Program-made: the position numbers and the translations under genes
The notes under the pieces: generated by a model
The model's database searches: none
Seen by the model: only the letters and a program-made list of their open reading frames with translations
Told to the model about the DNA's origin: nothing
DNA from: JBAXEO01 sp963789515
GTDB lineage: Bacteria > Actinomycetota > Coriobacteriia > Anaerosomatales > JAAXUF01
Direction: 5' to 3'
DNA: 64,000 nucleotides
NCBI GenBank assembly: GCA_963789515.1
Contig: CAWBKW010000003.1
Location: 62,001-126,000, forward strand
Shown: in pieces, positions 56,448 to 64,000 of the stretch
How positions within the stretch are numbered: position 1 is the stretch's first letter
How the letters are laid out: every line of letters begins with the position of its first letter

Positions 56448-56543
56448 GGGTGGTGCCGGGGGCGCCGTGCGCAAACATACTCGACGGGCCGCCCTTGGGC
56501 GGCCCGTCTGCGTAACTGCGCGCGGCACCCCCCGGCACCACCC
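56448..56543. repeat. Nested inverted repeats between pth and the M23 gene
   Basis: An outer perfect 15-bp pair, GGGTGGTGCCGGGGG (56448-56462) and its complement (56529-56543), encloses an inner 12-bp hairpin at 56483-56508. Transcripts from either side could form a two-level structure. Confidence 0.8.
56483..56508. terminator. Bidirectional terminator between convergent pth and M23 genes
   Basis: GACGGGCCGCCC pairs with GGGCGGCCCGTC around a two-base centre. It starts 42 bases after pth and lies 55 bases from the M23 gene stop. Confidence 0.8.
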
Positions 56544-56562
56544 GTCGCGCGCGCGGTTCCTC

Positions 56563-57780
56563 CTACAGGTAGTTCATCGGATTGACCGGGTTCCCGTTGA
56601 CGCGCACTTCGAAGTGGAGGTGCGGGCCGGTCGAGAAGCCGGTGCTGCCGACCGTGCCGATGCGCTGCCCCTTCTTCACCGTGGCGCCATTGGAGACCTT
56701 GATTCCGCCGGACTGCTGGTGCGCGTAGAGCGTGACCACTCCGTTGCCGTGGTCGATCATCACGACGTTGCCGTAGCCGCTTCTGGCACCTGCCCAGATG
56801 ACCTTTCCGGCGCCCGCAGCCACGATGGCCGCCCCGTTGATGGGGCTGCTGCCGTTGCGGCCGATGTCGATGCCGGTGTGCAGCTTCCTGGTCTTGAAGA
56901 TGGGGTGTACGCGCCACCCGAACGAGGACGTGACGTTGTTGAAGCCCGGGACCGGCCACGCCATCGAGCCGCTGTACTTGCCCGAGCCCCTGTGCGACGA
57001 CAGCATGGACGCGATGCGCGCCGACTCGGCCTCTTCGGCCTTGGCGATCGCGAGCAGGCGGGACGCGTTCTTCTTGCTCACCACCATCAGACTGGACTTC
57101 TGGTTGAGGATCGACTGCTGGGAGTCGACCTTGGCCTGCCGCATGTCCTGCACCTTCTTGAGGTGCCCCTCCGCTGCTGCGGCTTCCTGCTTCTTGAGGT
57201 TGACGCTCTGCATCGTCCGGTCGAGTTCGGCCTTGGACCGTTCGAGGTCGGTCCTCGTCGCGGCGAGCTGGGCGGCAACGTCGTTGTTGGAGTGGATGAC
57301 GCGGTTGACCAGCTCGGTTCTCGCGATGAGGTCGCGAACGTCGGTCGAGCCGAGCAGCAGGTCGAAGTAGAACCAGTCACCCTGCCGGTACGTCGCTCGA
57401 ATGCGGTCGGACAGCAGCTGCTGCTCGAGCTCGTACTGGGCGGTCGCCGAGGCGATGTCGGACGTCTTGACCGCGATCTGCGTGCGCAGCCCCTGGAGCT
57501 CGGCCTTGAGGCGGTCGGTACGCGCCGACGCCTTCGCGATCTCGGGATCGAGTGCGTCGGCCTCCGCGGCGAGCGCAGAGACCTGGTCGTCGAGCTTGTC
57601 GGTCTCGGTCTTGAGCTTGGCGGCCAGCGCCAGGGCCTCCGCCGCCTTGCGGCGCGCGGTCTCGGCTGCGGCGGAATGCGCGCGGACATCCGCCGAAGTC
57701 ACCGCGAGCGCGGGCACGGCGGTGGCGAACACCAAGGTCAGGGTCAGGATCGCGGCAACGTATGCGCGAGAGCGGTGCAT
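56563..57780 (-). CDS. M23 peptidoglycan endopeptidase with N-terminal coiled coil
   Basis: The ATG at 57780, behind GGAGGA, starts a signal peptide (HRSRAYVAAILTLTLVFATA). Residues about 30-260 are a coiled coil with a PcsB/EnvC-like centre (RIRATYRQGDWFYFDLLLGS). The C-terminal lysostaphin-type domain has HTGIDIGRNG, GVVTLYAHQQSG and GPHLHFEVRVNG, holding the zinc ligands His, Asp and His. It cuts peptide cross-links or activates amidases in cell division. The 405-residue gene reads intact in a zone where most neighbours are broken. Confidence 0.92.
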   Translation of the reverse strand: MHRSRAYVAAILTLTLVFATAVPALAVTSADVRAHSAAAETARRKAAEALALAAKLKTETDKLDDQVSALAAEADALDPEIAKASARTDRLKAELQGLRTQIAVKTSDIASATAQYELEQQLLSDRIRATYRQGDWFYFDLLLGSTDVRDLIARTELVNRVIHSNNDVAAQLAATRTDLERSKAELDRTMQSVNLKKQEAAAAEGHLKKVQDMRQAKVDSQQSILNQKSSLMVVSKKNASRLLAIAKAEEAESARIASMLSSHRGSGKYSGSMAWPVPGFNNVTSSFGWRVHPIFKTRKLHTGIDIGRNGSSPINGAAIVAAGAGKVIWAGARSGYGNVVMIDHGNGVVTLYAHQQSGGIKVSNGATVKKGQRIGTVGSTGFSTGPHLHFEVRVNGNPVNPMNYL

Positions 57781-57985
57781 CTTCGGTGATTCCTCCGGGG
57801 GCTGCTGCGTTGTAGTGGTATGGGGCCTTCCGGGAGGCGCTATCGCCACGAAGCATACCAGCGTCCCAGTTCAGCGGCAACGTCGACGTGTCGTTTCGGT
57901 GGTCCGGAAGGCGATACGGCCGCTGGTATACTTGTTCGGCGCCGAGGGCCGTTTGCCTGAGGCCCACGACTCAGACGGAGGCTCC

Positions 57986-58828
57986 GTGTTCCCGCATCGT
58001 CCACAAGCGCCAGCTCTCCGACGCCGTCTTCGAGATGGGCGTCGAGGCACCGCGGATCGCCGCCAAGGCGCGCGCCGGCCAGTTCCTCATGGTGCGCACG
58101 GGCGAGCGCGGCGAGCGCATCCCGCTCACCTTCTCCGACTGGTCCGCCGAGGAGGGCTGGATCCGCTTCATCTTCATGCGCGTCGGCAAGACCACGCACG
58201 AGCTCTCGCACCTCGAGGTGGGCGACGTCGCTGGCCGACGTCGTCGGGCCGCTCGGCGTGCCCACGCACACCGAAGGGCTCGGGCGCGTCGCGGTCATCG
58301 GCGGCGGCGTGGGCGCCGCGGTGGCGTACCCGGTCGCGCGCGCGATGGCCGAGGCCGGGAGCGCAGGTCACCGTCATCCTCGGCGCGCGAAACGCCGAGC
58401 TGCTCGTGCTCGAGGACGAGCTGCGGGCGCTGCCGCTCAAGGAGCTCGTGGTCGTCACCGACGACGGCTCGGCGGGCATCAAGGGGCTCGTGACGCACCC
58501 GCTCAAGGAGCTGTGCGAGGCCGGCGAGATCGACCACGCCTTCGCCGTGGGACCGGCGATCATGATGAAGTTCTGCGCGGCGACCACCCGCGAGTTCGGC
58601 GTGCCGACCACCGTGTCGCTCAACCCGATCATGGTCGACGGCACCGGCATGTGCGGCGCGTGCCGCGTGAGCGTGGACGGCGAGACGAAGTTCGGCTGCG
58701 TCGACGGCCCCGACTTCGACGGCCATGCGGTCGACTTCGAGGAGCTCATGAGCCGCCAGCGCATCTACGTCGACGACGAGCGCGAGGCCGACGCCGAGTA
58801 CTCCCGGGGGTGCCAGTGCCACCTGTAG
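57986..58828 (+). CDS. nfnA: NfnA-type FAD/NAD-binding subunit (three frameshifts as read)
   Basis: The protein of about 280 residues resembles dihydroorotate dehydrogenase electron-transfer subunits: KARAGQFLMVRTGERGERIPLT, then VAVIGGGVGAAVAYPVARAM, and a C-terminal 2Fe-2S Cys set GTGMCGACRVSVDG, FGCVDGP. With NfnB it forms an NADH-dependent ferredoxin:NADP+ oxidoreductase, an electron-bifurcating enzyme in anaerobes. GTG at 57986 has GGAGG. Three one-base insertions near 57990, 58215 and 58362 sum to no net change. A TATACT hexamer at 57927 may be its -10 element. Confidence 0.85.
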   Translation: MFPHRPQAPALRRRLRDGRRGTADRRQGARRPVPHGAHGRARRAHPAHLLRLVRRGGLDPLHLHARRQDHARALAPRGGRRRWPTSSGRSACPRTPKGSGASRSSAAAWAPRWRTRSRARWPRPGAQVTVILGARNAELLVLEDELRALPLKELVVVTDDGSAGIKGLVTHPLKELCEAGEIDHAFAVGPAIMMKFCAATTREFGVPTTVSLNPIMVDGTGMCGACRVSVDGETKFGCVDGPDFDGHAVDFEELMSRQRIYVDDEREADAEYSRGCQCHL

Positions 58829-60295
58829 ACGACATCCGCGCTCGGGCGCGACCGACGCCTGCACCCGAGACGCCGCCGTCGCCTCGAAGGCGCCGCGCAC
58901 GCCGATGCCCGAGCGTCCGCCCGCCGAGCGGCGCATGAGCTTCGACGAGGTCTGCTACGGCTACACCGCCGAGATGGCGCTGCGCCGAGGCGGAGCGCTG
59001 CCTGCAGTGCAAGAACCCCACCTGCCAGCAGGGCTGCCCGGTCAACATCGACATCAAGTCCTTCATCGGCGCCATCATCGAGGGCGACCTGCCGCGCGGC
59101 GTGGCGGTGCTCAAGGAGCGCAACGCGCTGCCGGCCGTCTGCGGTCGCGTGTGCCCGCAGGAGGAGCAGTGCGAGGCCGCGTGCGTGCTGGCCAAGAAGG
59201 GCGAGCCCGTCGCGATCGGCCGGCTCGAGCGCTTCCTCGGCGACACCGACCTGGCGTGCGAGCTCGAGCGCCGCTGCGTGCCCGAGGTGGCGCCGCCGAG
59301 CGGGTTCCGGTGCGCGGTCGTCGGCAGCGGGCCCGCCGGCCTCGCGTGCGCGGGCGAGCTCGCGCAGCTCGGCCACGCGGTCACCATCTTCGAGTCGCTG
59401 CACGCGCCCGGCGGCGTGCTCACCTACGGCATCCCCGAGTTCCGGCTGCCCAAGGACATCGTCAACGCCGAGATCGAGATGCTCGCCGAGATCGGCGTCG
59501 AGATCGTCACCGACACCGTCGTCGGCGCAGCTCGTCACCGTCGCGGAGCTGCTCGGCGAGGAGGGCTTCGACGCGGTCTTCGTCGGCAGCGGGGCGGGGC
59601 TGCCGGTCTTCCTCGGCGTGCCGGGCGAGAACCTCAACGGCGTCTACTCGGCCAACGAGTTCCTCACGCGCGTGAACCTGATGCGCGCCTACGAGTTCCC
59701 GACGTCCGACACGCCGGTGTGGCGCGGCCGCAAGGTCGCGGTCGTCGGCGGCGGCAACGTCGCGATGGACGCGGCCCGCACCGCCCTGCGCCTCGGCGCC
59801 GAGGAGGTCTTCCTCGTCTACCGCCGCACCGAAGACGAGATGCCCGCGCGCCGAGAAGAGGTGCACCACGCGCGCGAGGAGGGCGTCGAGTTCAAGATGC
59901 TCTGCTCGCCGGTGGAGGTCGTGGGCACGGACGGCTGGGTCACCGGCATCATCGCGACGCGCATGGAGCTCACCGAGCCGGACGCGAGCGGGCGGCGCGC
60001 GCCGGTGTGCGTGATGGACAGCGAGTTCACCATCGACTGCGACACGGTGATCTCGGCGGTGGGCACGCGCGCCAACCCGCTGCTGAGGCAGGCGGCGCCC
60101 GGAGCTCGAGCTCAGCTCGCGCGGCTACATCGTCACCGACGAGGACGGCGCGACCAACCTGCCCGGCGTCTATCGCGGGCGGCGACATCGTCACCGGGGC
60201 GGCGACCGTCATCCTCGCGATGGGCGCGGGCAAGAAGGCCGCGCGCGGCGATGGACCGCTGGCTCCGGTCGCGGCGTTCGGCCGCGGGCGAATAG
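58816..60295 (+). CDS. nfnB: NfnB / glutamate-synthase small-subunit-like oxidoreductase (frameshifts as read)
   Basis: The N-terminal part has a 4Fe-4S set (RCLQCKNPTCQQGCPVNIDI, then CGRVCPQEEQCEAAC) and the rest has two nucleotide-binding motifs, CAVVGSGPAGLACAGELA and VAVVGGGNVAMDAARTAL, with TNLPGVYAGGDIVTGAATVI at the end. This matches the larger NfnB subunit; a stand-alone glutamate synthase beta chain is less likely next to NfnA. The start is a GTG overlapping the nfnA end, but it is uncertain. Junctions are near 58845, 58990, 59528, 60105, 60172 and 60250. Confidence 0.84.
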
Positions 60296-60416
60296 TCGGC
60301 GCACGGCGAGTCGGTGTCCGACCGCTGGGGTACAATCTCCCTGACGACGAACGGCTTTCTGCACCGTCCTGTGAGGTAGGAAGCTCCTTCCATTCGGGCG
60401 ATTAGGGAGATGAGCG

Positions 60417-61166
60417 GTGAGCGAGACCGATTCGCGTTCTCGTCATCGACGACGATGAGGCCATCGTCGAGATGATCCGCATGGGCCTGAGGCCGACGGC
60501 ATGATCGTGTTCGGCGCGGCCGACGGCGGCGAGGGCGTCGAGGTGCTCGGCAGAGAGCGCATCGACGTCGTGGTGCTCGACATCATGATGCCGCGGGTCG
60601 ACGGCTGGATGGCGCTCATGGAGATCCGCAACAACCCGGCCACCGCCGACATCCCGGTCATCATGCTCACGGCCAAGACCCAGGACCTCGCCAAGATCCT
60701 CGCCTTCAAGCAGGGCGTCCAGCAGTACGTCACCAAGCCGTTCAACATCATGGAGCTCTCGGCGCGTGTCGAGAGCCTCGCCCGCGGGATCGGCGGGCCG
60801 TCGGCGAGGGGCCGGTGGTGGCGGCGAGGCGGAGTTCCGCAAGCTCGCGGTCCGCAAGGGCGGCCGCACCGTGCTGCTCGACATCGACGACATCGTGCTG
60901 CTCTCGGCGCGCAACAAGTCGACCTACGCGCACACCTACGAGAACCAGTACCTGGTCGACATGACGCTTGGGCGAGCTCGAGGAGCGAGCTGGCCCGCGA
61001 GTCCTTCGCGCGGGTGCACCGAAGCTATCTGGTCAACCTGAACAAGGTCAAGGAGATCCTGCGCGTGGACGGCAGCTACGTGGTCGTCGCGTCCGATCGC
61101 GACGAGACGCACATCCCGGTGGCTCGCCGGCAGGTCAAGCAGTTCCGCGAGGCGGTCGGTATTTGA
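60417..61166 (+). CDS. LytTR-family response regulator (frameshifts as read)
   Basis: The receiver domain has VLDIMMPRVDGW with the phospho-Asp, and TKPFNIMELSARVE with the conserved Lys. The C-terminal LytTR DNA-binding domain has VLLSARNKSTYAHTYENQYLV and SFARVHRSYLVNLNKVKEI. GTG at 60417 with AGGGAG is proposed; one extra T near 60434 gives SETDRVLVIDDDEA. Further junctions lie near 60492, 60815 and 60975. No histidine kinase gene is adjacent. The stop overlaps the next gene's start, so the surface protein is likely co-translated. Confidence 0.83.
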
Positions 61167-62177
61167 TCAAGCGATTGGTGGCGGGCGCGACGGTCGCGCT
61201 CATGGTCGGGCTCGTCTGTGTGCAACCCGGCCTACCCCGCGGACGAGAGGTCCCTGAGCCTCTCCGCGTCCAAGTTCGATTTCGCCGCCGAGCCGGGGCA
61301 GACGGGCGGCGGCGAGGTAACCGTCATCAACGAAGGCGACGCGCCGATCTCGGTGAGGGTGTACGCCGCCGATCAGGTGATCGCCCCCGATGGCTCCGCG
61401 ACCTACGTGGTGCCGACCGCGACCGCCAACCCGCTCACGAGCCCGGCCTCGTGGGTCACGTTCGAGTTGCCGCCCGATGCCAAGTCGACCGGCAACATCC
61501 CCTTCATCGAGATGCCGGCCGGCGCCCGCGTACCCGTGAAGTTCCAGGTGACCGTGCCTGAGGGCGCTGCACCGGGCGATCGTCAGGCGGTGCTCTTCTT
61601 CGAGATGTACTCGCCGCCGGGAGCGACCGAGACGCCGACGGCCCGCGTGAACGCCCGCATCGGCGCGCGTATCGAGACGCGCGTGAAGGGCGAGGTCGTC
61701 GAGAAGGTGGACGTGCGGCCGTTCACGATGCCTTCGTTCGTGGTGGGCTCGGCCCGGCGTACGCGTTCACGGTGCGCAACGACGGCAACGTCGACGAGCG
61801 GGTCGACGCGCGGCTCGTGGTGCTCGATCGCTCGGAGAACGAACGCAGTTCCACGGTGGTACTCACCGACGCGCCGGTGTACGCCTCCTCGGCCTTGGAG
61901 AAGAAGGGCGTGCTCCAGCTCCCCGGGCCGGCTATCGGGCCGAACAACGTCAAGCTTGTGGTGAGCTACACAGGCGACTCCGGCGTCAAGAAGACCGTCG
62001 AGAAGAACCGCACCGTCTGGGCCGTTCCCGCGTGGCTGCTCATCGCGTTCGGGGTGGGGCTTCTGGCGCTCCTGCTCGCCGGCGTGTGGGCGGCGTCCGG
62101 CCGGGCCGCGCAAACGCCGGATGCGCCGGGATGCCGAGACCGCCGGCTCCGCATCGACAGTCCGCTTCGGACGATGA
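61163..62177 (+). CDS. Membrane-anchored extracellular protein, DUF916-like (frameshifts as read)
   Basis: A TTG start overlapping the regulator's stop opens a signal peptide. Mature LSLSASKFDFAAEPGQ and VTVINEGDAPISVRVYAADQ resemble the DUF916 domain of WxL-interacting proteins, which bind peptidoglycan and surface proteins. A second Ig-like part ends in one membrane helix (WLLIAFGVGLLALLLAGVW) and, once a frame change near 62105 is repaired, a basic KRRMRR-type tail. Other junctions lie near 61222 and 61758. The length would be about 338 residues. Confidence 0.68.
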
Positions 62178-62224
62178 CAGGGAGTACGAATAGGAGCTCG
62201 GGACCACCGGCAGTGAGACAACGT

Positions 62225-62257
62225 GAAGTGGCCCCGGCGTGCTTAGCCGGGGCCACT
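62225..62257. terminator. Bidirectional terminator between convergent surface genes
   Basis: AAGTGGCCCCGGC and GCCGGGGCCACTT pair perfectly over 13 bp around a 7-base loop. Confidence 0.85.
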
Positions 62258-62286
62258 TGTCTCGATCGTCGATACCGCGTTCGGGT

Positions 62287-62725
62287 CTACGGCAGTGCGG
62301 TGTAGAGGATGTCCGCGCTGTAGTTGCCGGAGTCGCTCCAGTCGCCGTTTGGGCGAAGGTCGAGAGTGTAGGTCTGCGGCCAGCTGTAGCCAGCGGCGCT
62401 CGGCGCCTTGGGGTTCACGGTCGTTCCGTCCATGCCTGCAGGAGTATTGATGGAAAGCATGCCGCAAAAGGTGTTGGACGTGAATGAACGGGCGAACGTG
62501 TACGGGACGTTGGAGCGCACGACTACCGGGGCCGACGTAGGGTGCCGGGTTGGCGGCATCCGGGTCGAAGGTGCCGAAGTTGTGATCGGCACCGGCGGTG
62601 ACCGTGATCTTGGAGTTGACGGCCGCGGTGATGACGATGTTGTCGGTCGCCGCCATCGCCTGGCTGGCGAAACTCAGCAGCAACACCAAGGTGAGTACCG
62701 CGACTGTCATGAGCCTTCTGTTCAT
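62287..62725 (-). CDS. Small secreted beta-sandwich-like protein (frameshift as read)
   Basis: The ATG at 62725 follows AGGAGAAC and starts a signal peptide (MNRRLMTVAVLTLVLLLS, cut after AMA). The mature protein of about 120 residues begins TDNIVITAAVNSKITVTAG and, after a frame repair near 62525, continues with PVVVRSNVPYTFARSF, SNTFCGMLSIN and a YSADILYTALP end. The general pattern is like WxL-type or spore-coat-U-type secreted domains. It may be a partner of the adjacent anchored protein, which is only context. Confidence 0.6.
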
Positions 62726-62977
62726 CTGTTCTCCTATCGTCGTGTTGGGCCCTGCGTCCGAGCCGCGTGGTTGCAGCTCGTTCCTCGGAATGTGTATCGG
62801 CAATCACAATGCAGTGAATCAAGCCCGAATTCTCCGCGTGGAGAGGCAGACTTCGAGGCGAGTACCCTGAGACAATGTGGAGCAGAGCGCCAGCGTCGCA
62901 CGCGGTCCGACTCGTCGCTGCCACTGAGCACCGGAAGGCAGGGCACGTGAGTTCGCCGAAAGGCGAGCCGGAGGAAG

Positions 62978-64000
62978 ATGAGACAGAGGGCAGCGCCTGC
63001 ATGCGCGAGGAGGAGTCTCGGAGGCCCGGCTTCACGCCCGGCTAGCCGTCAGTCACGTGTCGGCGCGCTCCTCATCGCCGTCGCGCTCGGTCTCGCGGCG
63101 ATGCTCGTGGCGCCCCCCACGCTTCGGGCCGCCGGGCCCAACGCGGTCCTGACACCCACCGGCTACAACGCCAACACCATCGCGCGCGGGGACGACACGA
63201 GCAACCTGGTCGTCAACCTTCCCTTCACCATGAACTGGAACGGGACGACCTACAACCAGATCTACATCAACATGAACGGCAACTGCACGTTCGGCAGCGG
63301 CTTCACCGACTACAACCCCACAACCACGCTGGCGGCCAGCAACGCAGAACATCATGGCGCCGTTGTGGGCCGACGTGGACACGCGCAACACGGCCGCCGG
63401 CCAGGTCACCTACAGCAGCGACCACAGCCGGCAGCGTGCCGCAGGTCAACGGCCGTAACGCCTTCTTCGTGAACTGGATCGGGGTGGCCTCCTACAACAA
63501 CCAGTCGACGCCCACCGACTCGTTCCAGCTGGTCATCGTGGACCGGTCGGACACCGGTGCCGGCAACTTCGACTTCATGTTCAACTACGACCAGGTCACG
63601 TGGGACATCGCCACGTCGGCGTCCACCATCCGGGCGCGCGCGGGGTGGGGTCGCGCGGGGACCGGCTTCGAGCTGCCGGGTTCAGGGACCGCGCAGGGGA
63701 GCGCGAGCGCGCTGACGGACACCGCGCCCTCGGCGACGTCGCTTATCCAGAACAGCATGAACTCCGACCGGTCAGCTCGGGCGCTACCTCTGGCAGGTGC
63801 GCGCGGGGACCCCACCGAACATCCCGCCGAGGGTGACCGTGGTCAACCGCGTGCTCGAAGGGAATGCGCCCAACAGCTACACCGGATACACCGGCACCGG
63901 TGACGCCACGGCCACGGATCCCGACGGTACGGTGGCGAGCTTCACGAACGACCGTCCGTCACCGCTCCCGCTCGGCACGACGAACGTGACGTGGACCGCC
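62978..64000 (+). CDS. Secreted NIDO- and HYR-like adhesin-type protein (3' end outside window; frameshifts as read)
   Basis: The ATG at 62978 with GGAGGA leads to a long basic signal peptide (GALLIAVALGLAAMLVA). The extracellular part has NLPFTMNWNGTTYNQIYINM and FFVNWIGVASYNN, the hallmark of NIDO (nidogen-like) domains, followed by a HYR-like segment (VLEGNAPNSYTGYTG, SPLPLGTTNVTWTA) running into the window edge. Junctions are near 63345, 63425 and 63775. NIDO and HYR domains are adhesion modules. Confidence 0.72.

Noticed and set aside
55873..57789. Apparent 638-residue fusion starting with peptidyl-tRNA hydrolase
   Set aside because: The part after 56380 is antisense to the M23 gene; two one-base repairs give a normal pth stop.

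Overview
The window looks like a chromosomal stretch of a high-GC, Gram-positive-type anaerobic actinobacterium. It most resembles Coriobacteriia and their deep anaerobic relatives; this is inferred from gene content, not from a marker tree. Supporting signs are strong G/C third-position bias, GTG and TTG starts, many secreted proteins and lipoproteins, no outer-membrane genes, ferredoxin-based metabolism (pyruvate:ferredoxin oxidoreductase and an NfnAB-type transhydrogenase), PPK2, and a housekeeping block arranged as in Bacillus.

0-16 kb is a secretome region. Four secreted proteins (one cut by the window edge) each carry exactly three copies of a 45-residue DUF5648 repeat: a repeat-only tail, a subtilisin-type protease, an unknown secreted protein, and a very large multicopper oxidase in which the triplet is inserted inside a cupredoxin domain. 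Between them lie an NlpC/P60 hydrolase, a DUF4405-type membrane protein, an OmpR-type two-component system, and small redox or hypothetical genes. 15.6-24.8 kb holds a Cys-rich ferredoxin protein, PPK2, an XRE-cupin regulator with an acyl-CoA synthetase, META, CDGSH and CapA proteins, and a PsiE-like protein. 23.2-27.5 kb holds a split por locus. 27.5-35 kb has a chagasin-like inhibitor, a PASTA membrane protein, tRNA-Phe, a K+ channel, an aquaporin, a Kef-type antiporter and a coiled-coil hydrolase. 35-43.5 kb carries a degenerate HD-GYP protein overlapping a HEAT-like protein, a perfect CRP-type palindrome, an ImmA-like protein, a ROK kinase, a DUF362 Fe-S protein and two paralogous membrane proteins.

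43.5-56.4 kb is rsmI, abrB (reverse), metG, tatD, a flavoprotein, a yabE-like gene, rsmA, veg, ispE, an NTP transferase, spoVG, tRNA-Gln, glmU, prs, rplY and pth. This is almost the gene order of the Bacillus subtilis rsmI-abrB-metS...spoVC region, including the reversed abrB. 56.5-64 kb has an M23 hydrolase, nfnA-nfnB, a LytTR response regulator coupled to a membrane-anchored surface protein, and two further secreted proteins, the last cut by the window edge.

Many genes, including essential ones, are broken by single-base frameshifts. These are dense at 0.7-17 kb and 44-64 kb and absent at 17.2-37 kb. Most junctions examined are repaired by removing one base, so consensus error of a long-read type is far likelier than real pseudogenes. 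Frameshifted genes are given here as whole loci with the junctions noted.
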